A stretch of DNA of 64,000 nt from Owenweeksia sp965229445 (lineage in GTDB: Bacteria; Bacteroidota; Bacteroidia; Flavobacteriales; Schleiferiaceae), in NCBI GenBank assembly GCA_965229445.1, contig OZ245876.1:1798001-1862000 (forward strand), in the 5' to 3' direction. Shown here in pieces: positions 1-9,031 of this stretch. Made by a program: the position numbers and the translations under genes. How positions within the stretch are numbered: the stretch's first letter is position 1; every line of letters begins with the position of its first letter. A model generated the notes under the pieces. The model was not told where the DNA came from. It made no database searches and saw only the letters and a program-made list of their open reading frames with translations.

Positions 1-37
1 CTTATTAATAAGTGACTAATTGTCAGAAAATCAATGA

Positions 38-973
38 CTACATCAATGAGCCTGCTTCCGGCACCAGAGCTTTTGGAATTTCTTCTTCCAGAATGGTTTC
101 TTTTAAATCTATTTCAATCACTCTGCTAATAGCGTGTAGCGCAACATCTGTTTTCCAATTCTCAAATGGGTTGGAAAGTACTTTTCCAAACACGTAGATC
201 TGATAAAAAATCCAACCCACAATGGTGGTCACAGGTATGATCATCAAGGAAGCAGACAGGTCAATAAAGGATTCTACAAACGCAAATGGAAAGAAGAATA
301 TAAACAGACTTAAGAAGGCCATGGTATAATAGTCATAGGGGCGAGGGAGGGGAGTACTCTTAATTCTTTCCGCCCTGCCTTGTAAATCTGTAAGACGTGT
401 TATGGTGTCATCCATTTGAAGATAGCTGAAGATATCCATTTTCTCCTGAGTTTGCAGCTCTTTAATGATGGAGCCATTGAGCATGCCAATTTGGGTAACC
501 TTATTCGTCATACCCATTATTCGATCATATTCTTCTTTAGGAAGGTAGCTGCCAATTTCCTGATCCCATAAGGCTTTATCCTTTTGATTTCTAAGTTGTA
601 GCCGCAGGGCATTCACCCAGGCTATTTGTTGCCTAACCAAGGCATTACCAACCTGCTTAATATCCTCAGGAACATTATACGGGTTAACAATAGTTAAAGC
701 CATTCTCATAAAACTCCGACTCTCATTAACCACGCCACCCCATATTTTTCGCGCTTCCCACCACCGGTCATAAGCCGATGAATTTCTAAAACCGAGAATT
801 ATTGCCAGGGCGGTACCGAGTATCGCTACCACCGAGGTGGGAACGGCCAATTCTTCTTTGTCAAGCGGAACATGTATGTACCAGGCGAGACTTGCGCAGA
901 CCACACTATATAGGATGTTCTTCCATGAGTATCTGATGGCCGTATCTAAGCGCAGATGATTTCTTGTAATCAT
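38..973 (-). CDS. Bestrophin-family (UPF0187/YneE-like) membrane channel
   Basis: The 311-residue protein is a bestrophin-like inner-membrane protein; bacterial members form pentameric ion channels. The family signature FRNSSAYDRWWEARK lies at about residues 62-76, right after a hydrophobic hairpin (about 20-61). A second hydrophobic block follows at about 215-262, with a charged cytosolic stretch between, which is the usual bestrophin arrangement. Length is typical. The ATG start at 973 follows a short intergenic gap; the gene is divergent from the PerM-like gene. Ion selectivity cannot be read from the sequence. Confidence 0.9.
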   Translation of the reverse strand: MITRNHLRLDTAIRYSWKNILYSVVCASLAWYIHVPLDKEELAVPTSVVAILGTALAIILGFRNSSAYDRWWEARKIWGGVVNESRSFMRMALTIVNPYNVPEDIKQVGNALVRQQIAWVNALRLQLRNQKDKALWDQEIGSYLPKEEYDRIMGMTNKVTQIGMLNGSIIKELQTQEKMDIFSYLQMDDTITRLTDLQGRAERIKSTPLPRPYDYYTMAFLSLFIFFFPFAFVESFIDLSASLMIIPVTTIVGWIFYQIYVFGKVLSNPFENWKTDVALHAISRVIEIDLKETILEEEIPKALVPEAGSLM

Positions 974-1145
974 ATTCTTTTTGGATGGTTTTTAGTCATA
1001 AAGTTGAGATTCCAGCCGAAATATAGTAAGAATGTATTTGTCCTGAGAACTCAGCTTTTACCGCAGAAGCGGTTTGGATTTAGAACACACCCTTAAAGGT
1101 CTTAAGGATTTAACTAATTTGGTCATTTTCACCTTTGAGCAACTT

Positions 1146-2279
1146 ATGAATAAAGATTCAGCGAACAGCTTTTCCGTGATATTGCTTGCGGTATCCATCT
1201 CCATCGTTTTCTTGTCCATGATTTCAGGTTTCCTCATGTCCATATTAATGGCGGCGATCTTTAGTGGACTTTTACATCCTCTTTACCTTAAGTTTCTCAA
1301 AAGATTTAAAGGGAAAAAAATACTGTCAGCCCTGCTAACCTTGCTGATATTTTTCTTTATCGTGCTGATACCGGTAGCTGGTTTAATGGCCGTGTTGGTA
1401 GAGCAGGCTTTGAGTGCCAGCCAAACGCTTGGGCCACTTATTCGCCGAGAGCTTAGCGAACCCAATGATCTCATTAGCCAAATTCAGTCATTACCTATAG
1501 TTCATAGCATTTTTCCCAATCCGGAAGCCCTGGCCGATGGGCTGGAAAAACTAGTGCAGGGAGCGGGAGGATTTGTGGTCAACAACCTCTCTAAGGCCAC
1601 AACCGGAGCGGCTAATTTTCTGTTTCAGTTCTTCGTTATGCTTTTCACCATGTACTACTTTCTGGTGTACGGCAGACAATACCTTAGTACCATACTTTAC
1701 AGTCTTCCACTAAATTCTAAGGACGAACAGCGCTTGCTGGACAAATTTACCAGCGTAACCCGAGCTACCTTGAAGGGAACATTCATCATTGGTGCCATCC
1801 AGGGTGCTATGGGGGGAGTAGCCATGTGGATGGCAGGCATTCCCAATACCCTATTTTGGGGTGTAATTATGGCCGTATTTGCAGTGATTCCTGCTATTGG
1901 GCCGGCTATAATTTGGCTACCTGCCTCAATTTTTCTGTTTGTAACTGGTGAAACCGGGGCTGCCATCGCTTTGTTTCTTTTTGGTGCGATAGCGGTGAGT
2001 AATATCGACAATCTATTGCGCCCCAGATTAGTAGGAAGGGAAGCCCAGTTACCGGATCTGATGATTTTGTTTGGAACCCTTGGTGGTCTGGCACTATTTG
2101 GAGCCATAGGACTTATAGTAGGACCAATTATTGCGGCACTTTTTGTAACGATTTGGGATATCTATGGCGAGGTCTTCCGCACATACCTCGAACGCTCACA
2201 TATGGAAGATGTGATTTTAAGCGAACCAGGCGCGGAATCGAAGAGCGAAAGCTCGGAGAATGATGAAAAAGAGCATTGA
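1146..2279 (+). CDS. AI-2E family / PerM-like transporter
   Basis: This is a polytopic membrane protein of the AI-2E/PerM (UPF0118) family. It has two N-terminal hydrophobic segments, a soluble middle part (from about residue 95) and a cluster of C-terminal helices containing the typical GxxxGGVAMWMAGIP-like and AVIPAIGPAIIWLPA stretches. Family members have been linked to autoinducer export or to ion/proton exchange, so substrate is unknown. I chose the ATG at 1146, just before the first hydrophobic helix. The frame stays open to a TTG at 1074, which would add 24 mostly polar residues. The C-terminus is acidic and Ser-rich, probably a cytosolic tail. No terminator was seen behind it. Confidence 0.87.
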   Translation: MNKDSANSFSVILLAVSISIVFLSMISGFLMSILMAAIFSGLLHPLYLKFLKRFKGKKILSALLTLLIFFFIVLIPVAGLMAVLVEQALSASQTLGPLIRRELSEPNDLISQIQSLPIVHSIFPNPEALADGLEKLVQGAGGFVVNNLSKATTGAANFLFQFFVMLFTMYYFLVYGRQYLSTILYSLPLNSKDEQRLLDKFTSVTRATLKGTFIIGAIQGAMGGVAMWMAGIPNTLFWGVIMAVFAVIPAIGPAIIWLPASIFLFVTGETGAAIALFLFGAIAVSNIDNLLRPRLVGREAQLPDLMILFGTLGGLALFGAIGLIVGPIIAALFVTIWDIYGEVFRTYLERSHMEDVILSEPGAESKSESSENDEKEH

Positions 2280-2485
2280 TATCCGATGGTGCTCGTCCAG
2301 ACAATGTAAATATATAATCATCTAATTACCAATTAATTAAATTGGTTTGGTGAAAAAGAACATTAAAGCACCTAAACTCTTCAAGCCATAGGGGTAGGTA
2401 AGTGAGACTGGAGCCTACACTTTAGAATAGAGAGAGCTTTTGAGACAATGTCAGTAAGCTTACCAATACCGACTAGCAAGGGTGC

Positions 2486-2493
2486 TAATTTTG
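2486..2493 (+). promoter_or_regulatory. Candidate -7 element of the DUF427 gene
   Basis: TAATTTTG fits the Bacteroidota -7 consensus TAnnTTTG and lies 26 bases before the DUF427 start codon. No TTG was found at the ideal upstream spacing, so this is moderate evidence. Confidence 0.4.
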
Positions 2494-2508
2494 TCTAAAA
2501 TTCTCAAT

Positions 2509-2523
2509 ATGAAACTACGATGA
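2509..2523 (+). CDS. Possible 4-codon leader ORF overlapping the DUF427 start
   Basis: An ATG at 2509 opens a frame encoding only MKLR, and its TGA stop overlaps the ATG of the DUF427 gene at 2520. The arrangement would allow translational coupling if it is used. It may equally be chance, because nothing besides position supports it. Confidence 0.2.
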   Translation: MKLR

Positions 2524-2801
2524 AAGCAATTTGGAATGATCAGGTTATAGCTGAAAGTGACGATACCGTGGTAGTGGAAGGCAATCATTATTTTCCGGCA
2601 AACAGCATTAGGGAAGAGTTTTTTAAAAAGTCGACATTACATACCATCTGTCCGTGGAAGGGACAAGCGAGCTATTATGATATTGTTGTGGGTCATGAAA
2701 TTAATAAAGATGCCGCCTGGTATTATCCCGATACTAAATACGCCGCCAAGGAAATTGAAGGCAGAGTAGCCTTCTGGAGAGGCGTAGATGTGGTAAAGTA
2801 A
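2520..2801 (+). CDS. DUF427 domain protein
   Basis: The 93-residue protein matches the small single-domain DUF427 family in length and sequence. Characteristic segments are the N-terminal strand pair ending in EGNHYFPANSI, then STLHTICPWKGQASYYDIVVG and the C-terminal KEIEGRVAFWRGVDV. The family folds as a compact beta structure; biochemical function is not established. No signal peptide or membrane segment is present, so it is cytosolic. It is a single gene with its own probable -7 element and no same-strand partner close by. Confidence 0.88.
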   Translation: MKAIWNDQVIAESDDTVVVEGNHYFPANSIREEFFKKSTLHTICPWKGQASYYDIVVGHEINKDAAWYYPDTKYAAKEIEGRVAFWRGVDVVK

Positions 2802-2877
2802 GAGAACGGGAGAAACATATAGCAGTATTTATCAGGTTGTGAGCCTGAATCCTGCATGCCAGAGCCTTATGGTAACA

Positions 2878-4494
2878 CTATTCATTTACGAGTTTAAGGC
2901 TTTTTCGAAAGGCGCCACTTTCTAAAGATAAAAAGTAAATACCTGAAGGCAAATCAATCAGATCAAGGGTAAATTCACCCGTTGAATGTAAAAGTCCATG
3001 GTACAGTTGCTTTATCGTATTTCCCTTTGAATCTACCAGGTCGATACGAACCTCTGCTTCATGAGGTAGCTGTACCTTGAGGGCGGTCTTGGACTTGGAA
3101 GGGTTGGGGTAAAGATTGGTGGTAAAAAACTCCTCACCATCCATTAATTCTCTCTGTCCAATAGCGTTCTTTGTGATAAACACCTTAAACACTCTGTTAC
3201 TCGCATCACTCTGAGTGCCTGTGTTTGTAAAGAAAATGTTCTTTTGCGTACTCTCAATTCCTCCTACAATAAAACCTACCAGGGTTTTCTGATTGCTAAG
3301 ATTGTCCAATAAGATCATGCCTTGATCGTTGACAATGGCTGGGCTGTTAATAGCAATAAACTCTGCACTGGAACCGGTTAGTCCATTCATTTCCCCGATC
3401 TTAAACTCCTGCAAAGAACCATTTTGGTACCTACTCACTTGACTAATGGTATTTACAAAGGGTACACTCGAATCATCGAGCAAATTACCGGATGCATCAA
3501 GGGTATATCTACTCATTCCGCCAAAGAAGATCGTGTGCATGGCATTGCTGCTTTGATCATAAACAGGCATATGTGCGGTATGATACTGATTGAGATATTG
3601 ATTAAATCCTGTAATGTTACGATAGCCTGTATCCCTAATATCGATGGTATTCAGCCAGGGAATATTTAGGCTATGCTGAAAAACTCCCGAAAACATGGTT
3701 AAACCAATGACCCCATCGGGAAAAACTTGATACGCCAGGTTATAATCCCTGCGGTGCAGGTTCATACTGTCTTTCCACTCAAGATAATTCTGTAAACTTA
3801 AAGTCTGACCATTGTCCATTATCTGAAAACTTCTAATAGCATTGGTATACTGCTGAGTAAATCCCGGACCGTGATTAGGGCCGTGTGGGTTGTATCGGCC
3901 AGTGAAGGATTGCCCCCCTGCCAGATACAAGCGCTGATTAAGAACGGCCAAATAACCTCCGGTTACTTCGAAGACCGGATCCGTTAACTGTCTGAAATGG
4001 GGATTTATGGAGGTGCCGTTAATAATACTACTTATAAGCCCTGGTAAATAAACCGCGGTTAGCTTATTGTGAGTGATATGATTACCAACACTTTGGCTAT
4101 AGCCATATCCTCCTATTACAAACAAGACGGTATCGACCTGTTCGAACTGCATATTGGTGCTTTGCAATTGTTCATAAAGGGGAGTGGGGAGACCAGCCAA
4201 ACTAGCCGACCAAACTTGTTGCGTTATCGGATCAATTACATAGGCTAATGTGTTGTTATCCGCAGCATTAAAGGAGGCAAAAGGTTGACGTTGGTGCAGT
4301 CCGTCGGTTCTACCTCCCAGGAGCAGCCACTTCCCATTATACTGCCCATGCACAAAAGATTGCAGTGCGGGCATGCCATTAATTTGAACTTCTTTCACTT
4401 CAATTCGAAATGGAATCGCCACCTGTGATATTAGCCAGTATTGACCTGTGATAAACAACGAGAGGGTAAGTAAGAAGCGCTGCGTGATGCTCAT
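2878..4494 (-). CDS. Kelch-type secreted protein with T9SS type A sorting domain
   Basis: This 538-residue protein has an N-terminal signal peptide (about residues 1-24). Its body contains repeated Gly-Gly turns followed by aromatic strands (for example LLLGGRTDG, VIGGYGYS, YLAGGQSF and FFGGMSRY), as in kelch beta-propellers. The last 75-80 residues carry the T9SS sorting pattern: LYPNPSKSK, a VDSKGNTIK strand and the terminal LPSGIYFLSLESG. I infer export by the Sec system, then passage across the outer membrane by T9SS. Ligand and enzyme activity are unknown. It resembles the kelch-type T9SS gene at 9-10.4 kb in design but not closely in sequence. Confidence 0.87.
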   Translation of the reverse strand: MSITQRFLLTLSLFITGQYWLISQVAIPFRIEVKEVQINGMPALQSFVHGQYNGKWLLLGGRTDGLHQRQPFASFNAADNNTLAYVIDPITQQVWSASLAGLPTPLYEQLQSTNMQFEQVDTVLFVIGGYGYSQSVGNHITHNKLTAVYLPGLISSIINGTSINPHFRQLTDPVFEVTGGYLAVLNQRLYLAGGQSFTGRYNPHGPNHGPGFTQQYTNAIRSFQIMDNGQTLSLQNYLEWKDSMNLHRRDYNLAYQVFPDGVIGLTMFSGVFQHSLNIPWLNTIDIRDTGYRNITGFNQYLNQYHTAHMPVYDQSSNAMHTIFFGGMSRYTLDASGNLLDDSSVPFVNTISQVSRYQNGSLQEFKIGEMNGLTGSSAEFIAINSPAIVNDQGMILLDNLSNQKTLVGFIVGGIESTQKNIFFTNTGTQSDASNRVFKVFITKNAIGQRELMDGEEFFTTNLYPNPSKSKTALKVQLPHEAEVRIDLVDSKGNTIKQLYHGLLHSTGEFTLDLIDLPSGIYFLSLESGAFRKSLKLVNE

Positions 4495-4660
4495 GAATAT
4501 TACATTTTAGAGCGCATGAAGATACCCGTACGGGCCTTTAGCCCATATGACTTAGGTCACCGAGACAATGAAAACTTTAAGTGGATTAATTCAGAACAGA
4601 GGGATCTGGATACAGTTGCTAAACCACCAACCAATGTAACATCTTCTTTACCTTCGTGGC

Positions 4661-5008
4661 ATGAAAATACCAGCCTGCCCAAATTGCCAATCACCATACG
4701 CTTATGAAATGGATGCGCTTTTGATTTGTCCAGAGTGCGGTCATGAATGGAACCCAGATTCTAACGAAGCAGAAGTCAATGCCGGTATGGAAGCCTTGAT
4801 CGTAAAGGATGCCAATGGCAACGAATTAAAAGATGGCGATACGATTGTTGTGCTAAAAAACCTCAAAGTGAAAGGCGCCAACGAACCCATCAAAGCAGGA
4901 ACAAAAGTGAAAAACATCCGCCTGGCTGATGGGGATCACAACATTGATTGCAAGATTGCTGGCTTTGGTTCTATGGCTTTGAAAAGTGAGTTTGTGCGGA
5001 AAGCCTGA
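4661..5008 (+). CDS. yjdM: PhnA/YjdM-type zinc-ribbon protein
   Basis: The 115-residue protein has the two-part PhnA/YjdM structure: an N-terminal zinc ribbon with Cys6, Cys9, Cys23 and Cys26, and a C-terminal SH3-like domain with the typical stretch DGDTIVVLKNLKVKG. The old link of this family to alkylphosphonate use is historical, since E. coli YjdM is not part of the phn C-P lyase set; its role is unsettled. The length is that of the family. A weak -7-like TACCTTCG sits at 4649-4656. The neighbours give no functional hint. Confidence 0.9.
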   Translation: MKIPACPNCQSPYAYEMDALLICPECGHEWNPDSNEAEVNAGMEALIVKDANGNELKDGDTIVVLKNLKVKGANEPIKAGTKVKNIRLADGDHNIDCKIAGFGSMALKSEFVRKA

Positions 5009-5065
5009 GATAACTATTAGTTGGAAGATTATGAGTGTCCCATTGACAAACATGCGATAGGCTCA

Positions 5066-5150
5066 TGATTAATGATGAGTGATAAATGATAAATAGGGTA
5101 AGTGGTAAGTGATAAATGATGAGCGATCAATAGGGTAAGGGCTTGCCACA
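5066..5150 (+). repeat. Imperfect AT-rich direct repeat between genes
   Basis: The gap between the PhnA-like gene and the small lipoprotein gene contains repeated units built on TGATAAATGAT and ATAGGGTAAG, with two larger imperfect copies of about 40 bases. It has no coding sign. It may be slippage-derived filler and no function is claimed. Confidence 0.5.
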
Positions 5151-5267
5151 CCAAATATGCGATGTTGGTAGGGCAGAGTGAGCGGCACATGGCACATAAA
5201 TCGAAGCCCGGAAATTAAAATTGAAAACACCAATCACCAACCTACGGGCAGGTATGGCTCGCAAAAA

Positions 5268-5561
5268 TCACTTTTTCCCCTTTGTTTTTGCTTGCTTTAA
5301 ACTATCCAACTCTACTTGATTAGGTGCATTGTGAGTGGAACTTGGGGTACGAATTGAATCCTTTGGTATATCTATTTGCTTCTTACCTATCAATGAGTCC
5401 GTTGCCATACCAATAGTTGAATCTACGATGACAGAGGTGGAGCTATCGCTTATTTCTCCATTGGTACCAGATGTAGCACTACCATTTCTTGGGGTCCCTT
5501 TGCAACCCACAATCATCATAATTACAAAAATAACCAGGCTACTGAATAATAATCTTTTCAT
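5268..5561 (-). CDS. Small lipoprotein, unknown function
   Basis: The 97-residue product begins with a lipoprotein signal peptide ending in the lipobox VGCK (Cys at about residue 20). The mature part is polar, rich in Ser, Thr, Asp and Lys, and ends in a lysine cluster, so it is probably an unstructured tether or linker. Its start overlaps the 3' end of the upstream T9SS cargo gene by 23 bases on the same strand, so the two are probably co-transcribed and translationally coupled. I do not recognise a family. Confidence 0.6.
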   Translation of the reverse strand: MKRLLFSSLVIFVIMMIVGCKGTPRNGSATSGTNGEISDSSTSVIVDSTIGMATDSLIGKKQIDIPKDSIRTPSSTHNAPNQVELDSLKQAKTKGKK

Positions 5562-7446
5562 TGAAGAGTAGTTTTTCTTGATTAGTTACCTTGAGAATAT
5601 ACTGTCCGGAAGACAAGGCCGCTTTGTTAAAGCTCAATTTATTCTGAGTGGATTTGGGTCGATCCTGATACAATACTTTGACTGTTTTACCATGAATGTC
5701 AACCAACTCAATTCGTATTTCCTCCCGAGACTCCAGATCAATTTCAATGCTGAACTTTTCCGTTACCGGATTGGGATAAACCGAAACCACCGGTGTCGTA
5801 TTTTCTAATTCTTCCGTAGACACCGATGAACCTTGAATTTGGGCTATCCATGTTTTATAGGTATTCGGCAAACTACCGGAGGAAGTAACAATATCAGTAG
5901 CATAGGAAGTAGCCGACCACACAACGGGTGTGGAACTATTGTGCTTGCGCGACATCCCATTATAGTCTCCCCAGCGTTGCTTGTTTCCGGCTAGAAAATC
6001 TATATACGTAGTTCCGGCCTTGATCAGAGTAGGTTGAGACCATTGCATATTGGCATCACACATTACCACACTAGTTGAAGGAAATACGCTTTGCGAGCAG
6101 TGTAAAAAAGAAATCATCACCGTAGGGTCGCTAACCTGAGTGGCAAAAGACGCTACCACAGGAAAGGAATAATCCTCCACACCAGCTTTTCCAAGAGTGG
6201 CCGTTTGATTAGTAAGATTTTGAATATCCAGTCGATTGTAGTGAATACCGTTCCAGCCTTGATTCACATCTGTGTTAAAGACATAATGTACAATATCATT
6301 GAGATAAAAAGCATGGAGAATACGACAATCACTATTGTCTAACACCCGGTTGGTATTGGGCATAAAGGCATCACCGGCTGGACTGTAGGTTGTCACATTA
6401 GCTGTGAATGAGTTCAAGGCTGGATTGTTATTGATATAGTCCGTGATTTGCCATAAACGCACTTTTGATTCTCCGCCTGGTCTGGTACTTACAAATAACA
6501 TTCCTGGACCTACATTTCCCTGCTGCCCATAGGTCGTAGGCACCAGCGTAAAGGCGGGGAACGGAGTGGCCGAAAGATTAAACCAATATTGCCAGTTTAA
6601 GCTTGAACCTGAATACCCCTGACTCTTTTCTACCTGATAAATAATGGACTGGTTGAAATTATCATTATTGTCATAAAGGTTTCCACAAATAAAAATTTCC
6701 TGATCAGATATACCTAGCTTAGGATAGTCGAACCAGGAACCATCATTTAAGGGATTACCTGAGAGCGAATAGTAATTCCATCCACTGGCCGGGTCATTTG
6801 ACTTTGAAAAAAGCACAAGTACTTTGGAGGTTGAAGGGCTGGTGCCATGTAATACGGCCAGAACAAAGCGATCTGCCTGAGAATCATACTGTATTACCGG
6901 GTCATAGATGGTACTGGTCAATGAATTGTCATTTATAAAATCCGACCAATTATCGAGATAAAGCAAATTTCCACTTTGATCATAATATTCAACCCCATCG
7001 TTATTGACAGATACTATTTTTCCTCCGTTGGAGATGGCAATATTGTTATCCGGAGGATGAGATACGACCGACCAGTTTCCCTCAAAATTGGATCCGATTA
7101 TAGGCGGGGATGCGCTGTTCTTTTTTTCAGCATTTGACTCATCAGCCGTAAGGCTATTAAGCTTTAGCGCGGTCTTGTTCTTTTTGAGTTCTTTAAGTTC
7201 ACCTTCAGGGTGTACTCTACTAGAACGTGGTTTAAAGTTAATACCCCACTTGGTTACAATTTGGTTCACCCCGGCCTCCCCTAAAAGTGAAGCCTGGTAT
7301 ATTTGAGAATGTTGACCGGCATTAGCTTCTTTCGAAGCTTCCGGGGCTAGTGAAGCAGGTGTAGCAAAGCTATGCTGACCAAAAAGGTTAAACAGCATAC
7401 CTTGTAACACGATCACCATCAAAAGGAGGGAAGTACGATATTTCAT
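5539..7446 (-). CDS. Large secreted protein with T9SS type A sorting domain
   Basis: This 635-residue protein has a signal peptide (about residues 1-24), a charged Lys/Glu-rich propeptide-like region to about 110, and a beta-rich body that starts with GSNFEGNWSVVSHPPDNNIAIS. That opening recalls secreted proteins annotated as sialidase or propeller-like in Bacteroidota. The C-terminal 85 residues show the T9SS pattern: VSVYPNPVTEKFSIEI, LVDIHGKTVKVLY and LSSGQYILKVTNQ. It is therefore probably a T9SS-exported surface or released protein. No catalytic motif was recognised. It overlaps the small lipoprotein gene downstream. Confidence 0.8.
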   Translation of the reverse strand: MKYRTSLLLMVIVLQGMLFNLFGQHSFATPASLAPEASKEANAGQHSQIYQASLLGEAGVNQIVTKWGINFKPRSSRVHPEGELKELKKNKTALKLNSLTADESNAEKKNSASPPIIGSNFEGNWSVVSHPPDNNIAISNGGKIVSVNNDGVEYYDQSGNLLYLDNWSDFINDNSLTSTIYDPVIQYDSQADRFVLAVLHGTSPSTSKVLVLFSKSNDPASGWNYYSLSGNPLNDGSWFDYPKLGISDQEIFICGNLYDNNDNFNQSIIYQVEKSQGYSGSSLNWQYWFNLSATPFPAFTLVPTTYGQQGNVGPGMLFVSTRPGGESKVRLWQITDYINNNPALNSFTANVTTYSPAGDAFMPNTNRVLDNSDCRILHAFYLNDIVHYVFNTDVNQGWNGIHYNRLDIQNLTNQTATLGKAGVEDYSFPVVASFATQVSDPTVMISFLHCSQSVFPSTSVVMCDANMQWSQPTLIKAGTTYIDFLAGNKQRWGDYNGMSRKHNSSTPVVWSATSYATDIVTSSGSLPNTYKTWIAQIQGSSVSTEELENTTPVVSVYPNPVTEKFSIEIDLESREEIRIELVDIHGKTVKVLYQDRPKSTQNKLSFNKAALSSGQYILKVTNQEKLLFNEKIIIQ

Positions 7447-7475
7447 ATCACTATATTATTAGAGTACTAATTCAT

Positions 7476-8663
7476 TTATTTCAAAGGTCCGGCTACAAAA
7501 ATGTTTGCCCCCTGTCCCGCGCCATTGCCTCCAAAGTCTGTTGCTTCACTAACAAATACGACAAAGCGGCCATCGCCACTCAGAACCGGATATACTGAAT
7601 GACCGTCTGTACCATTGGTAAGATTGCGCAACTGTCCATTTTGTTGCAGATAGATGTCCCAGAAGAGATTATCGTCTTTTACCCCCAGGCTATTGGCAGT
7701 AGTGGAGAATACAATCACACTGCCATCATTTGAAATATCCGGATGATTGCTCTCGCCATTGGCATTTGCCGCTGAAAGTCTGGTGTATTTAGGCGTTTGG
7801 CGATCAAACAAAAAAGCATCCTGGAGGCCATTTTGGTCTGTAGCACCAATAAAGCTACCGTCTTCTGAGGCAAAAACAATGTAGCGGCCATTGCCGCTTA
7901 TTTTGGGATTGTCACTGTATTTAGTGCTTTTGGTTATGGGCAGACTGTTGCCTGAGTTCTTTTCCCAATACCAAACCGTAGGCGATGTTTGCGGTGATAA
8001 GACATCAACCAGCACATAGGTCAGAACGGAGCCATCGGATGAAAAATCCGTGGGGTTGCCATTGCCGAGTTGCACGCTAGTTTGTGCGGCTATATCATAG
8101 ACAAAGAAATTGAGATCCACGTTGGCAGCAATGTATTTTCCATCCGGGGATATTAAATTGAAGTAGGAAACCAAAGGGGTAAAAGAAGTCCAGGATATCA
8201 GTGGATCCTGCTGCCCTTCCTGTACCGTTTGGATGTTGCCATTTTTCCAATAGTAAATAGCCGTAGGGCTATTGGGAACATCCGGATGCTGCGAAGCGGT
8301 GTACAGTATGGTACTACCATCGGCGGTCATAGAAGCCGAAAAGGCATTGCTGCTAAGGTTTGTACTCACCAGAGTCATCGTATTAGCTTGACGATCGTAT
8401 CGATAGACATCACCAAAATCATCATTATCATTACCTACCAGTTTGGCTTTGGTGGTGATACAGATATAGCGTCCATCGTCGCTAATGTCAAGATGAAAAA
8501 TATCATTTATTGAGGCTAGGCCTGAGGTTATTGGGTTGATAGCCACCGGATTTTGCTCCGGAGCCTGAGGGTTTTTGTTTACATCTTCTTTCTGGCAGGA
8601 GAGCAGCGCAAACAGAAAAAGACAGGTTATACCCAAAGATTTGATGGTGTAAATCCTTTGCAT
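7476..8663 (-). CDS. PD40/TolB-like beta-propeller lipoprotein
   Basis: The start chosen at 8663 gives MQRIYTIKSLG followed by a hydrophobic stretch and the lipobox LLSCQK; an upstream in-frame start would add only 11 residues before the signal. The body holds at least five PD40/WD40-like blades with the recurring core ISxDGRYIxFxS (for example DISDDGRYICI, KISGNGRYIVFAS, DISNDGSVIVFST and VLSGDGRFVVFVS). This matches TolB-type propellers, here as a free lipoprotein of about 395 residues. It probably sits in the outer membrane and binds a protein or glycan; the ligand is unknown. It lies 29 bases before the T9SS cargo gene on the same strand, possibly in one transcript. Confidence 0.8.
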   Translation of the reverse strand: MQRIYTIKSLGITCLFLFALLSCQKEDVNKNPQAPEQNPVAINPITSGLASINDIFHLDISDDGRYICITTKAKLVGNDNDDFGDVYRYDRQANTMTLVSTNLSSNAFSASMTADGSTILYTASQHPDVPNSPTAIYYWKNGNIQTVQEGQQDPLISWTSFTPLVSYFNLISPDGKYIAANVDLNFFVYDIAAQTSVQLGNGNPTDFSSDGSVLTYVLVDVLSPQTSPTVWYWEKNSGNSLPITKSTKYSDNPKISGNGRYIVFASEDGSFIGATDQNGLQDAFLFDRQTPKYTRLSAANANGESNHPDISNDGSVIVFSTTANSLGVKDDNLFWDIYLQQNGQLRNLTNGTDGHSVYPVLSGDGRFVVFVSEATDFGGNGAGQGANIFVAGPLK

Positions 8664-9031
8664 GCCGTATAAAATTGATGGAAAATTTATTGTCATAAAC
8701 CGTTGACTAGGTGTAACTAAAGTTATGAATTTCCTCCATGTTTGTCTTTAAAATAAAGGCTTGGAATATCTGCCTATTAGATTACGTGCCAATTCTTGAA
8801 AAAAAGGGTCATGATAAAAGAAAAAAACAAAAGATTATTGATTTATATAGGCTTAATCCATACATAAAAGAGCCGTTTCTATTCTAAAACAATTGGCAGT
8901 CAGTTTTTTAGCTGTCTCGGAAACTTAAGTTGTAATCTAGCCAAAAATAATACCCGGCCTATTGAGACCAGGTATTAGTTGATGGACTATCAGTAAGATT
9001 TAACTCAAATCTCCCTAAACGTGAGAATGGA
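8664..9031. other. Intergenic stretch without a gene
   Basis: About 370 bases separate the kelch gene from the propeller lipoprotein gene. They hold the terminator at 8943-8976 and otherwise AT-rich sequence. No frame with coding character was seen. Confidence 0.6.
8943..8976 (-). terminator. Rho-independent terminator of the kelch T9SS gene
   Basis: On the minus strand AATACC pairs with GGTATT, extended by a further GG/CC pair across one mismatch, and a run of five T follows. It lies 56 bases after the stop of the kelch gene at 9032. Confidence 0.65.

Noticed and set aside
4516..4707. A 63-codon frame overlapping the start of the PhnA-like gene
   Set aside because: It runs through the promoter region into the PhnA-like gene in another frame. 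No motif or signal supports it.
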